In this document: piece after piece, positions 1 to 7,138 of the stretch
Position numbering within the stretch: position 1 is the stretch's first letter
How the letters are laid out: each line of letters starts with the position of its first letter
Source: a virus
Strand: one strand, 5' to 3'
IMG/VR virus record: IMGVR_UViG_3300043431_000047
Span: 1 to 39,906 of that record
Length of the DNA stretch: 39,906 bases
Translations under genes and position numbers: made by a program
Notes under the pieces: model-generated
Told to the model about the DNA's origin: nothing
What the model saw: the letters and a program-made list of their open reading frames with translations, nothing else
Database searches by the model: none

Positions 1-10
1 ATACACTTAT

Positions 11-48
11 AGTCTTATATAAGACTTCTATATATTACTTAAGTAATA
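11..48. repeat. Two perfect 16-bp palindromes
   Basis: AGTCTTATATAAGACT at 11-26 and TATTACTTAAGTAATA at 33-48 each equal their own reverse complement. Six bases separate them. They could bind dimeric proteins or extrude as small cruciforms. The nine-base core TTAAGTAAT recurs at 39888-39896 near the other end of the window. Function is unknown. Confidence 0.75.
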
Positions 49-74
49 GGTTATGTATGGACATTACTATCGAA

Positions 75-88
75 GGGGGGTGGGGGGG
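75..88 (+). other. Double G-run (G6-T-G7)
   Basis: Six G, one T and seven G in a row stand out in an AT-rich stretch. A further six-G run lies at 208-213. It could be a weak quadruplex or a protein site, or partly an assembly error, since long homopolymers are often miscounted. Confidence 0.5.
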
Positions 89-214
89 AAAACTCATGCT
101 TCTCTATTTATACGAGTCAAGACATGACAAAATTCAATATACTTTTGAGTTTTTACCTTTTTAAGCCCTACAATCGATTTGTTTTACTTTAGACATACCA
201 GCATATAGGGGGGA

Positions 215-313
215 ATGATTAAAGCGATTCTAGGGGCCTTCTTTGCAGTCCTGGGGGTATATCTGATATCGACGTATCGCTCCTTTCCTGCGGAAACTCG
301 CGGGCGTAGCTGA
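215..313 (+). CDS. Possible 32-residue single-span membrane peptide
   Basis: An ATG at 215 opens 32 codons ending in TGA at 311. Residues about 4-19 are strongly hydrophobic (ILGAFFAVLGVYLI) and are followed by a polar, basic tail (YRSFPAETRGRS), as in small phage or bacterial membrane peptides. A purine-rich AGGGGGGA stretch lies immediately before the ATG; its first AGG is at a usable Shine-Dalgarno distance. The stretch is clearly richer in G and C than its surroundings, which fits coding or structured RNA. No homologue is recognised. It may be a chance ORF. Confidence 0.35.
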   Translation: MIKAILGAFFAVLGVYLISTYRSFPAETRGRS

Positions 314-333
314 GGGTTACACTACGTAGTATA

Positions 334-378
334 ATTATAGTTACTCATATATACTTCGTATATATTCATAACTATAAT
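334..378. repeat. AT-rich long inverted repeat
   Basis: The left arm contains TATAGTTACTCATATATAC (336-354) and the right arm GTATATATTCATAACTATA (358-376), separated by TTC. The arms pair over two blocks of eight or more bases around a three-base mismatch, and two more A-T pairs extend the stem outward. It sits in a stretch that is almost only A and T (314-503). It would lie in the leader of the leftward transcript. It may be an unwinding element, an RNA hairpin or a protein site. Confidence 0.6.
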
Positions 379-504
379 ATAATACTAAATAAAAAACTAT
401 ACATAAAATATAAAAACATATACTCATAAATATATAAATATATTTACTCGTATATATATATTTTATATATAGCTTTTTATTAAGTATTATAATATACTAT
501 ATAG

Positions 505-533
505 AGGGTAACATAAAACATCCTCTTTGTCAA
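505..533 (-). promoter_or_regulatory. Candidate leftward sigma-70 promoter
   Basis: On the - strand a perfect -35 box TTGACA (533-528) is followed, after 17 bases, by TACCCT (510-505). This keeps the key T, A and final T of the -10 box but not the middle. Transcription would run towards position 1 and off the window. In a circular or permuted genome it would enter the leftward replication block at 39872. The -35 match and spacing are seen directly; activity is inferred. Confidence 0.5.
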
Positions 534-582
534 GGGCCTTTAGGCCCACTCGGTGCTCCGCACATAATACCCCTAAAGGGGT
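534..582. other. Two small GC-rich hairpins between the divergent promoters
   Basis: GGGCC-TTTA-GGCCC lies at 534-547 and ACCCC-TAAA-GGGGT, with a stem of four to five pairs, at 569-582. Neither is followed by a clear T-run in the + direction. They sit between the -35 boxes of the leftward and rightward promoters and may be weak terminators or regulatory structures. Confidence 0.45.
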
Positions 583-587
583 CCCTT

Positions 588-637
588 CCTTTGTTGATAA
601 ACACAGTACCTTTGTTTATTAAACACAGTATCTTTGT
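588..637. repeat. 22-bp direct repeats upstream of the rightward promoter
   Basis: AAACACAGTACCTTTGT at 599-615 recurs as AAACACAGTATCTTTGT at 621-637 with one mismatch and a 22-base period. A third partial copy, CCTTTGTTGATAAACACAGTA at 588-608, overlaps the first. The array ends about ten bases before the -35 box. Two turns of helix per repeat fits an operator or activator site on one DNA face; origin iterons are an alternative. Confidence 0.6.
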
Positions 638-646
638 CCAAAACAC

Positions 647-675
647 TTGACAATTGATTTTTTTTATGGTATAAT
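647..675 (+). promoter_or_regulatory. Consensus sigma-70 promoter for the rightward block
   Basis: TTGACA at 647-652 and TATAAT at 670-675 are separated by exactly 17 bases, a perfect match to the consensus of the bacterial housekeeping promoter. The start of transcription should be near 682, about 45 bases before the first gene of the late block. It indicates use of host RNA polymerase, in keeping with the lack of a phage RNA polymerase gene. Confidence 0.85.
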
Positions 676-726
676 CTTTATATAGAGTGTTATTTTTTAA
701 TAACCATTCAGTTTAAGGATATTTGT

Positions 727-1359
727 ATGGAGAATACATCAAAACAAAGTAACAGAGGTAGATTGGTTTATGTGCGCGCTAAGGGCAAGACCTCTGCGAA
801 CAAGACCGGCCACTGGGCAGACAAGATCAAAATGCGCGCCGTCGAGTTGGTCATGCAAGGTTTGACTTCACGAGAAGTTAGCCTGGAGCTTAAGGTTCCC
901 ATGAGCACAATCACGATTTGGCGTGGCGAGAAGTGGTTTAAAGAGACCATTAAAGAAATTCAAGAGGACGATGGGTATAAGCTTGACCACAAGCTAACCG
1001 CCCTCATGCACGGCTCGCTGGACGCCATGCAGGATCGCTTGGTCAATGGTGATTTTGTACGTGATGACAAGACAGGCAAAATCGTCAGGGTCCCTGTGAA
1101 GATCCGCGATGCGAACAATGCCTTTAATACGATGATGGACAAGCGCCAGCTCCTACGCAAGCAACCAACAAAGATTACAGATAATGCATCTGTTAACCAA
1201 CAACTACACCTACTCGCTAATGAGTTCAAGAAGTTTCTTGGCAAGCGGGTAGACGATACGCAAGTAACCAACATTATTGAAGGCGACCATGTGTTCATCA
1301 ATGAGGATGGTACAGGTGATTGGGTAGATCCAGAGGAGAATATAAATGGCGAAGTTTAG
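727..1359 (+). CDS. Terminase small subunit (probable)
   Basis: The 210-residue protein is the first gene of the late block and is probably the DNA-recognition subunit of the packaging motor. Residues about 38-66 look like a helix-turn-helix (VELVMQGLTSREVSLELKVP), the usual N-terminal module of terminase small subunits. The middle is helical and charged, as in the oligomerisation region, and the C-terminus is acidic. AAGGA lies seven bases before the ATG. It overlaps the muramidase gene by 14 bases. The large subunit lies only 1.7 kb downstream, separated by lysis and HNH genes. The assignment rests on fold pattern, size and position; a regulator with the same domain is a less likely alternative. 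Confidence 0.65.
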   Translation: MENTSKQSNRGRLVYVRAKGKTSANKTGHWADKIKMRAVELVMQGLTSREVSLELKVPMSTITIWRGEKWFKETIKEIQEDDGYKLDHKLTALMHGSLDAMQDRLVNGDFVRDDKTGKIVRVPVKIRDANNAFNTMMDKRQLLRKQPTKITDNASVNQQLHLLANEFKKFLGKRVDDTQVTNIIEGDHVFINEDGTGDWVDPEENINGEV

Positions 1360-1849
1360 TCCTGCTTTTGATAGCATGATCATTAGTGAAGGTGGATATC
1401 TTCTAACAAACATCCCAGGTGATACCGGTGGTCAGACATATGCCGGAATCAGCAGACGCCATTGGCCTAACTGGCCAGGCTGGCTCTATGTGGATCGTAA
1501 GGAAACACCTCCCACACAGCTTGTGCGCGACTTCTACAAAGAACAGTTCTGGGATGTTATCAAAGGTGATGAACTAAATGACCAACGTATGGCTGAGTCT
1601 ATCTTCAGCTTTGCTGTTAATACCGGTACTAAGGTAGCAGTCAAACTCGCTCAGATCGTAGTAGGTACTGCTCCAGATGGTGTGCTAGAATCTAAAACAG
1701 TGTCTGCTTTAAACACCATCTCACCACATATTTTTATGCCTTCATACACAGTAGCCAAAATCGCTCGGTACCGTGATATTGTCATGAAGAATCGATCACA
1801 ATCCAAGTTCTTGCTTGGTTGGATCAATCGCACTTTGAAGGATGCCTAA
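1346..1849 (+). CDS. Endolysin, GH108 N-acetylmuramidase
   Basis: This 167-residue protein should cleave the glycan backbone of peptidoglycan to release progeny. The N-terminus carries the glycoside hydrolase family 108 signature SEGGY, with the likely catalytic Glu15, followed by DTGGQTYAGI at 26-35. The C-terminal half matches the small peptidoglycan-binding domain that usually follows (FSFAVNTG near residue 90). There is no signal peptide, so export depends on the holin encoded next. GAGGAG lies seven bases before the ATG, which is inside the end of the preceding gene. Length is normal for the family. Confidence 0.88.
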   Translation: MAKFSPAFDSMIISEGGYLLTNIPGDTGGQTYAGISRRHWPNWPGWLYVDRKETPPTQLVRDFYKEQFWDVIKGDELNDQRMAESIFSFAVNTGTKVAVKLAQIVVGTAPDGVLESKTVSALNTISPHIFMPSYTVAKIARYRDIVMKNRSQSKFLLGWINRTLKDA

Positions 1850-2271
1850 TGAATCCAATATTAACTATGGGTCTTGGTAGTATTGTAGAGACAGTTGGTA
1901 AAGTTGCTGATGATTTGTTTACGAGTGATGAGGAGCGCATCAAAGCCGAACTGGAGGCATACACAGCAGAGACAGATCGCGCTGCCCTCCAAACTGAAGT
2001 AAATAAAGTAGAAGCCTCCCACTCTTCAATCTTTGTAGCTGGCTGGCGTCCTGCGATTGGCTGGATTGGTGCCGGGGCTATGGGGTATCAGTTTATTGTT
2101 TACCCATTCCTTACTTGGGGTTGGGCGATAATGCAGGCTAATGAGTGGATTCCACTAACATTGACAGCACCACCGATTCTACCAACAGACGCTTTGTGGA
2201 TCATACTTACAGGCATTCTGGGTCTAGGCGCAGCACGCTCCTTTGATAAAAAGATTGGTACTGCTAAATGA
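1849..2271 (+). CDS. Holin, 3TM family
   Basis: The 140-residue protein probably forms inner-membrane holes that let the muramidase reach the wall. A charged helical N-terminal region precedes hydrophobic segments in the second half: AIGWIGAGAMGYQFIVYPFL, a second near WGWAIM, and ALWIILTGILGLGAA. The SIFVAGWRPAIGW motif and the C-terminal basic tail fit the three-span holin family first described for gene transfer agents. The start is the ATG of TAATG at the muramidase stop, with AAGGA six bases upstream. An in-frame TTG at 1819 is less likely. Confidence 0.82.
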   Translation: MNPILTMGLGSIVETVGKVADDLFTSDEERIKAELEAYTAETDRAALQTEVNKVEASHSSIFVAGWRPAIGWIGAGAMGYQFIVYPFLTWGWAIMQANEWIPLTLTAPPILPTDALWIILTGILGLGAARSFDKKIGTAK

Positions 2272-2304
2272 CTATCACAGATAAACAATCTAAGGGGAAC
2301 AAAA

Positions 2305-2760
2305 TTGCCATACATGACCAAGAAACCTCATGGAAACCTAGGAAGGAAAAATCCTCATGGCACGGTGGAGTACGGCAAGCTGACCCGCGAGGAGCAGTTG
2401 GCATATCACCGAGAGAAGAATAAAGCATATTATTTGAAACGTGTCGGGGCGCTTAAGCGGATTAGTCCTTTGGAAAACACACCAGAACGTATTGCACAAC
2501 GTGCACGAGATAAAGCAAATCTGCGAGCCACCCGTGCGAAACAAGCTAGATTTTATGACGAACTAACCGAGTTGGTTGTCAAAGAAGCCCATGCGCTTCG
2601 CAAGCTACGCAACGAAAAAACTGGGATTGAATGGCATGTGGATCACATAGTACCTTTGAGGGGTAGCGGGGTTTGTGGTCTTCATATTTGGAGTAATCTT
2701 GCAGTGATCCCCAAAGGTGATAATCTGCGTAAGGGGAACTATCATTCCGTACATGACTAA
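2305..2760 (+). CDS. HNH endonuclease, free-standing (first copy)
   Basis: The product is about 151 residues, with a basic helical N-terminal half and a C-terminal HNH nuclease domain: WHVDHIVPL with D113-H114, N131 in the middle, and PKGDNLRKGN at 136-145. Such free-standing HNH proteins act as homing endonucleases in phages. The start is uncertain: AAGGGG at 2292-2297 is seven bases from TTG 2305 but sixteen from ATG 2314. Positions 2292-2322 resemble 2731-2761, the ribosome binding site and start of the next gene, so this gene seems to carry a copy of its neighbour's start. Its K-G-N codons AAG GGG AAC form that neighbour's Shine-Dalgarno site. Confidence 0.85.
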   Translation: MPYMTKKPHGNLGRKNPHGTVEYGKLTREEQLAYHREKNKAYYLKRVGALKRISPLENTPERIAQRARDKANLRATRAKQARFYDELTELVVKEAHALRKLRNEKTGIEWHVDHIVPLRGSGVCGLHIWSNLAVIPKGDNLRKGNYHSVHD

Positions 2761-3052
2761 TGGAAGACGTGATTATAAAAAAGAAGAGGCTCGGTATGAA
2801 AAGAAACACCCAGAACGTGATGGTGCCAGAGCCCAGCGTAACCGAGCACGCGGACTTGTCGCAAAGAAAAAAGGCGTGAAACGTACAGCTATTGTCGGAG
2901 ATGTTGGGCATCGTAAGGCAGTAAGCAAGGGTGGGGCTAATGGCCTAGCTAACTTGTTTGTACAAAATCCAGGTCAGAATAGAAGCTTTTCCCGAAATAA
3001 AGATGGGAGCATGAAGAGTGAGCGAAGTAAACGAGAGTCCCGTAGAAAGTAA
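2753..3052 (+). CDS. Small HNH-like protein next to the terminase
   Basis: The 99-residue, very basic protein starts inside the last codons of the HNH gene. Its C-terminal half, GHRKAVSKGGANGLANLFV followed by QNRSFSRN, resembles small HNH-fold proteins found beside phage terminase genes, with the basic N-terminal part typical of that group. The first Asp-His pair expected of an active HNH is not intact here (VGHRK), so activity is doubtful. It may help packaging or be a decayed nuclease. The ATG at 2753 is sixteen bases from AAGGGG; an ATT at 2744 has the better spacing. The large terminase starts within its 3' end. Confidence 0.6.
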   Translation: MTNGRRDYKKEEARYEKKHPERDGARAQRNRARGLVAKKKGVKRTAIVGDVGHRKAVSKGGANGLANLFVQNPGQNRSFSRNKDGSMKSERSKRESRRK

Positions 3053-4571
3053 AGTAACACTAGATAAACACATTGTTGAGGGTTTCGTCGGTTCTTGTCT
3101 TACACCTTACTTCGACAACCCTGTTCCTTTTAAAGATTTTCATAGGGAGCTTTGGGAACTATGCACAGGCCCGGACCAGTTCGTAGCAGTGTGTGCTCCA
3201 CGGAGACACAGCAAGTCAACAACGGTTACAGTAAGTTATACGATGGCCGCTGCTTTGTTTCGCCAGGCGAAGTTTGTAATCATTGTGTCGGACACCGTAG
3301 CCCAGTCTGTGTTGTTCCTGGGTCAGATCAAACAGATCTTGGAGGACTCGAAACAAATTCAGTCACTATTTGGTTTGCCAGTGGATGAAAAGGGTTTAAT
3401 CTACGAGAAGTGTACAGAAGACGACATTATTGTAAAGTTTAATGATGGTCATAAGTTCCGCGTTATGGCCAAAGGTGCAGAGCAAAAGTTGCGCGGCTTA
3501 CTCTTCGAGGGTGCTCGTCCAGATTTGATTATATGTGACGACATACTCAACGAAGAGCTGGTTGCCAATAAAGATCGCCGTGAAAAGCTACGTAGATGGT
3601 TCTACGGTTCGCTGGTTCCGTGCAGATCCAAGGATGGTAGGTTGATTCTTGTGGGTACTCCAATGAATTTGGATGATATTCTAGAATCACTTATGCCATC
3701 AGAGAGAGCAAAGACAACTCATGTAGAAGACCTTAAGATCTGGTCAGAAAAGAAGTCTGGTATGTGGCGTACTATGAAGTATCGTGCACATAACGCTGAC
3801 TTTAGTAGGATCTTATGGCCAGAAATGCATAGCAAAGAGTCACTACAAGAACTTAGAACAGAGCTAACTGAACAGGGTATACCTGAAGTTTATTCCTGTG
3901 AAATGCTGTGTAATCCTGTGGATGACTCTATCCGCTACTTCCGCAAAACGGACTTCCTACCAATGACGGAGGAAGACAAGAAAAAGAATTTAACATACTA
4001 CATAACCGCTGACTTAGCGATTTCTGAGAAGGATCGTGCTGACTATACCGCAATTGTGGTAGGTGGTATGGACCATAACGGACAGTTACACATCGTACAT
4101 GTGATCAGGGATCGTATTGCCGGTGATGCTATCGTCGAAACGCTCCTTGCCCTACAAAAAACCTATGATCCACAGGCTGTGGGTATTGAGGATACACAGA
4201 TTTCCAAGGCCATTGGCCCATATCTCAACAGAGCTATGATGGAATCAGGCATTTATCTAAACATTGTACTACTTAAGCCACACCGCCAAGACAAAATCCA
4301 GCGTGCTCGTTCTATTCAAGCTAGAATGCGTGCGGGTCAGGTCAAATTTGACAAGGATGCTGATTGGTGGGACATTTTCTTTGATGAATGCCTGTCTTTT
4401 CCACGTGCTAAACACGATGACGTGGTTGATGCACTGTCTTATCAGGGTATATTGATTGATTATATGTCTGAAGGTATGACAAAAGAAGAAATAGACGACG
4501 AAGAATATGAAGACACTTACAATAAATCTGGCCATAGCGACTTAGGCCGTGACTCTTGCACAGGATACTGA
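3018..4571 (+). CDS. Terminase large subunit
   Basis: The 517-residue motor protein packages DNA into the prohead by ATP hydrolysis and cuts the concatemer. The N-terminal ATPase has a Walker A variant CAPRRHSKST at 59-68 and a Walker B, LIICDD, at 170-175. The C-terminal RNase H-like nuclease shows Asp332 in ITADLAIS, an acidic GIEDTQ near 390, and KHDDVVDAL with D467, D468 and D471. Length and order are normal. The start is a GTG with GGGAG eight bases upstream, 35 bases inside the preceding gene. The portal gene follows two bases after the stop. Headful packaging is plausible given the P22-like portal, but not shown. Confidence 0.93.
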   Translation: MSEVNESPVESKVTLDKHIVEGFVGSCLTPYFDNPVPFKDFHRELWELCTGPDQFVAVCAPRRHSKSTTVTVSYTMAAALFRQAKFVIIVSDTVAQSVLFLGQIKQILEDSKQIQSLFGLPVDEKGLIYEKCTEDDIIVKFNDGHKFRVMAKGAEQKLRGLLFEGARPDLIICDDILNEELVANKDRREKLRRWFYGSLVPCRSKDGRLILVGTPMNLDDILESLMPSERAKTTHVEDLKIWSEKKSGMWRTMKYRAHNADFSRILWPEMHSKESLQELRTELTEQGIPEVYSCEMLCNPVDDSIRYFRKTDFLPMTEEDKKKNLTYYITADLAISEKDRADYTAIVVGGMDHNGQLHIVHVIRDRIAGDAIVETLLALQKTYDPQAVGIEDTQISKAIGPYLNRAMMESGIYLNIVLLKPHRQDKIQRARSIQARMRAGQVKFDKDADWWDIFFDECLSFPRAKHDDVVDALSYQGILIDYMSEGMTKEEIDDEEYEDTYNKSGHSDLGRDSCTGY

Positions 4572-4573
4572 CT

Positions 4574-6628
4574 ATGGTTGAATTTAAATTGAAGTTGGAC
4601 AAGATTATGTCCTCTAATAACATCGCGGATTCTCTTGATGAAGACCAACTGATTTACATTGGTAATCAAGTATCTGTTGGTTATGAAAATGATCTAGCTT
4701 CACGTAAGGACTGGGAAAAAGATCTAACTAATTGGACAGAGCTAGCCCTACAAATATCCAATGACAAGACATATCCTTGGCCGAATGCTGCAAATATCAA
4801 ATACCCACTACTAGCTACGGCTGCAATGCAGTTCGCAGCAAGAGCCTATCCAACCTTGGTACCATCTAACGGTAAAATCGTTAAAGTCAAGATTGTTGGT
4901 TCTGATCCTCAGGGGGAGAAAGCTGCTAGAGCCAAGCGTGTATCCACACACATGTCTTACCAACTAATTGATGAGATGTCTGATTGGGAAGAGGATATGG
5001 ACAAGCTCCTTATCACACTACCAATCGCTGGTACCTGCTTCAAGAAGACCTACTGGGACCCTAACAAGCAACGTAACTGTTCTAAGTTGGTTCTACCAAA
5101 GACATTGGTTGTTAATTACTGGACTCGCAATATCGAGGATGCTGAACGCATCACAGAAATTTTCTACCTATCCAAGCGGAAAGTTACTGAGCGTATTAAT
5201 CAAGGTATCTATATTGATGCAGAACTTGGTGATCCACAACAGTCTGTTGATGATCCTACCACCTCAGTAAATAAAGCATTTCAACGGAATACTTCAGACG
5301 ATGATGCCACACCCTACCTCATTCTGGAACAGCATACCTATTTCGATCTTGATGGTGATGGTTATCCTGAACCTTACATCGTTACTGTAGAAGAAGCAAC
5401 TAAAAAGGTTCTTCGTATTGTTCCACGATTCTCTGAATCAGGAGTAATGGTTAATGACAAAAATAAGATTATGGCCATCGAAGCCACACAGTACTATACA
5501 AAGTATGGCTTTATTCCCAACCCAGATGGCGGCTTTTACGACATCGGTTTTGGGCGTCTTTTGGGGCCTCTCAACAACAGTGCTAACACAATCATTAACC
5601 AACTGGTTGATGCTGGATCACTAAGTAATCTACAAGCAGGCTTTATTGGTAAAGGTCTGCGTATCAAGATGGGTGAATCTAGGTTCCAGCCTGGTGAATG
5701 GAAAGCTGTCAACGCCGTTGGCGACGATCTTAAGAAGCAGATCTTCCCGCTTCCTGTTCGTGAGCCATCTCAAGTCCTATTCAACCTACTTGATCTATTG
5801 CTCAAGTCAGGTAAAGAATTGGCCTCCGTCGCAGAAATCTTTGTTGGCAAGATGCCTGGCCAGAACACTCCGGCCACGACTACGATGGCGACTATCGAGC
5901 AAGGCATGAAGGTATTTACTGCTGTCTATAAGCGTATATATCGTAGCCTCACTAAAGAGTTCCGCAAGATCTATGCACTCAATCGAGAGTATATGAATCA
6001 CGAGGAGTATGTATCCGTACTTGATGAACCTGTACCACAGTCTGATTATCAAGGACCGGAAGATGATATTATCCCCGGTGCTGATCCTACGGCTGTTTCT
6101 TCACAAGAGAAACAAGCCAAGCTTCAGTCCGTAATGCAGATCATGCAAATGGGTACTATTGATCCTATGTGGTTTACCCAACAGTATCTAGAAGCACATG
6201 AGATTCCTAACGCTGAAAAAGCTTTGAAGCAACCTAGCCCACCGCCCCCAGATCCTAAGATGGAAGCACTGAAGGCTAAGGCACAGGTTGATCAACAGAA
6301 GGCACAGATGGACATGCAGATGGCCTCTGCCAAGCTACAGATGGAAGGTGCCGCTAAGGAACAAGAAGCTCGCATGAAAGCTGAGATGCTACGTGAGCAG
6401 CTTAAAGGTAAACAAATGGAAGCTGTCCTTAAGGGTAAAGCAGCGATCCAAGACATGCAGATTAAGGGTGCTCAGGCACAACAGAATATGGCCACACAGG
6501 CCATGCAACACCACCAGAGCTTGGTGCAACAACATCAAACTGGTCAACAAACGCTCCGACTAAAAGAGCAACAAGCCAAACAACAATCCAAAGGGGATGT
6601 AAAGAATGAGTCTAGTAAGTCTAGGTGA
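4574..6628 (+). CDS. Portal protein, P22-like
   Basis: The 684-residue protein forms the dodecameric ring at the head vertex through which DNA enters and leaves. Size and N-terminal pattern, including the WPNAANIKYPL segment and the following helix, fit the large podovirus portals of the P22 type. From about residue 555 the chain becomes a long Gln-, Met- and Lys-rich helix after a proline stretch (PSPPPPDPK), which matches the C-terminal barrel extension of P22-like portals. AGGATACTGACT precedes the ATG at 4574; an in-frame TTG at 4556 overlaps the terminase and is less likely. The end overlaps the next small gene by 23 bases. Confidence 0.88.
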   Translation: MVEFKLKLDKIMSSNNIADSLDEDQLIYIGNQVSVGYENDLASRKDWEKDLTNWTELALQISNDKTYPWPNAANIKYPLLATAAMQFAARAYPTLVPSNGKIVKVKIVGSDPQGEKAARAKRVSTHMSYQLIDEMSDWEEDMDKLLITLPIAGTCFKKTYWDPNKQRNCSKLVLPKTLVVNYWTRNIEDAERITEIFYLSKRKVTERINQGIYIDAELGDPQQSVDDPTTSVNKAFQRNTSDDDATPYLILEQHTYFDLDGDGYPEPYIVTVEEATKKVLRIVPRFSESGVMVNDKNKIMAIEATQYYTKYGFIPNPDGGFYDIGFGRLLGPLNNSANTIINQLVDAGSLSNLQAGFIGKGLRIKMGESRFQPGEWKAVNAVGDDLKKQIFPLPVREPSQVLFNLLDLLLKSGKELASVAEIFVGKMPGQNTPATTTMATIEQGMKVFTAVYKRIYRSLTKEFRKIYALNREYMNHEEYVSVLDEPVPQSDYQGPEDDIIPGADPTAVSSQEKQAKLQSVMQIMQMGTIDPMWFTQQYLEAHEIPNAEKALKQPSPPPPDPKMEALKAKAQVDQQKAQMDMQMASAKLQMEGAAKEQEARMKAEMLREQLKGKQMEAVLKGKAAIQDMQIKGAQAQQNMATQAMQHHQSLVQQHQTGQQTLRLKEQQAKQQSKGDVKNESSKSR

Positions 6629-6830
6629 GTTTCAAGAGTGGAAACAAAACGTAGTTACCAAGGCGTTTATGCAGGCAGCACAGGAGCGTATCTATGACGC
6701 CATGCAGGTGCTCTCTGTACAAGCCGGGATGGATAGTGTACAAGATAACTATCTTCGTGGCCTGATTACAGCCTACAGGGAACTGGCGGATTTTCGTATT
6801 GATGATCTCGTTAATATGGAGGCCGAATGA
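6606..6830 (+). CDS. Small conserved-looking protein between portal and co-chaperonin
   Basis: This is a 74-residue, helical and acidic protein. The pattern (DNYLRGLITAYRELADFRID) resembles small phage proteins that often follow portal genes, but I cannot name a function. AAGGGG lies about nine bases before the ATG, inside the portal reading frame. The stop overlaps the ATG of the GroES-like gene, which suggests translational coupling. Confidence 0.7.
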   Translation: MSLVSLGEFQEWKQNVVTKAFMQAAQERIYDAMQVLSVQAGMDSVQDNYLRGLITAYRELADFRIDDLVNMEAE

Positions 6831-7138
6831 TTATCCCTCTATTGCATGGCATTCTAATTAAACCAGATAATGTCGAGAAGAAGACTGATGGTGGTATTAT
6901 TATCCCAGATATGGTAACAGAAAAAGAGCGTAAGGCTGTTGAATACGGCACCGTAGTACGTACAGGTCCACAAGCATTTATTGATTATGGTAGATCACCA
7001 GATATCCTTAGTGCCGGAGATCGAGTTTCTTTTGCTAGGTATGCTGGCAAAGAAGTGCGTGATACAGATGATGCTGTATATCTTTTAGTAAACGATGTAG
7101 ATATTTTATGTCTAGTGACGGAGAATGTAGATGAGTGA
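6827..7138 (+). CDS. GroES-like co-chaperonin
   Basis: The 103-residue protein is about the length of bacterial GroES. It shows the Cpn10 pattern: a start with LLHGILIKPD, a mobile-loop region EKKTDGGIIIPD in which III stands where the GroEL-binding IVL tripeptide lies, GTVVRTGP, and the GDRVSFARYAGKEV strand near the end. It should cap host GroEL and widen or retune the cage for folding the capsid protein, as gp31 does in phage T4. It is coupled to the small gene before it, has GGAGG just upstream, and runs directly into the scaffold gene, which supports a head-assembly role. Confidence 0.88.
   Translation: MIIPLLHGILIKPDNVEKKTDGGIIIPDMVTEKERKAVEYGTVVRTGPQAFIDYGRSPDILSAGDRVSFARYAGKEVRDTDDAVYLLVNDVDILCLVTENVDE

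Larger units (their letters stand above)
1..726. other. Intergenic control region at the left end
   Basis: No long gene lies in this stretch. It holds two perfect 16-bp palindromes, two adjacent G-runs, a possible 32-codon membrane peptide, a very AT-rich zone (about 314-503) with a long inverted repeat, a leftward promoter, two small GC hairpins, 22-bp direct repeats and a consensus rightward promoter. The last gene of the leftward block starts only 34 bases from the right end of the window. If the ends join, this region is the divergent control region between the two transcription blocks and a candidate for the replication origin or packaging start. That role is inferred. Confidence 0.7.
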
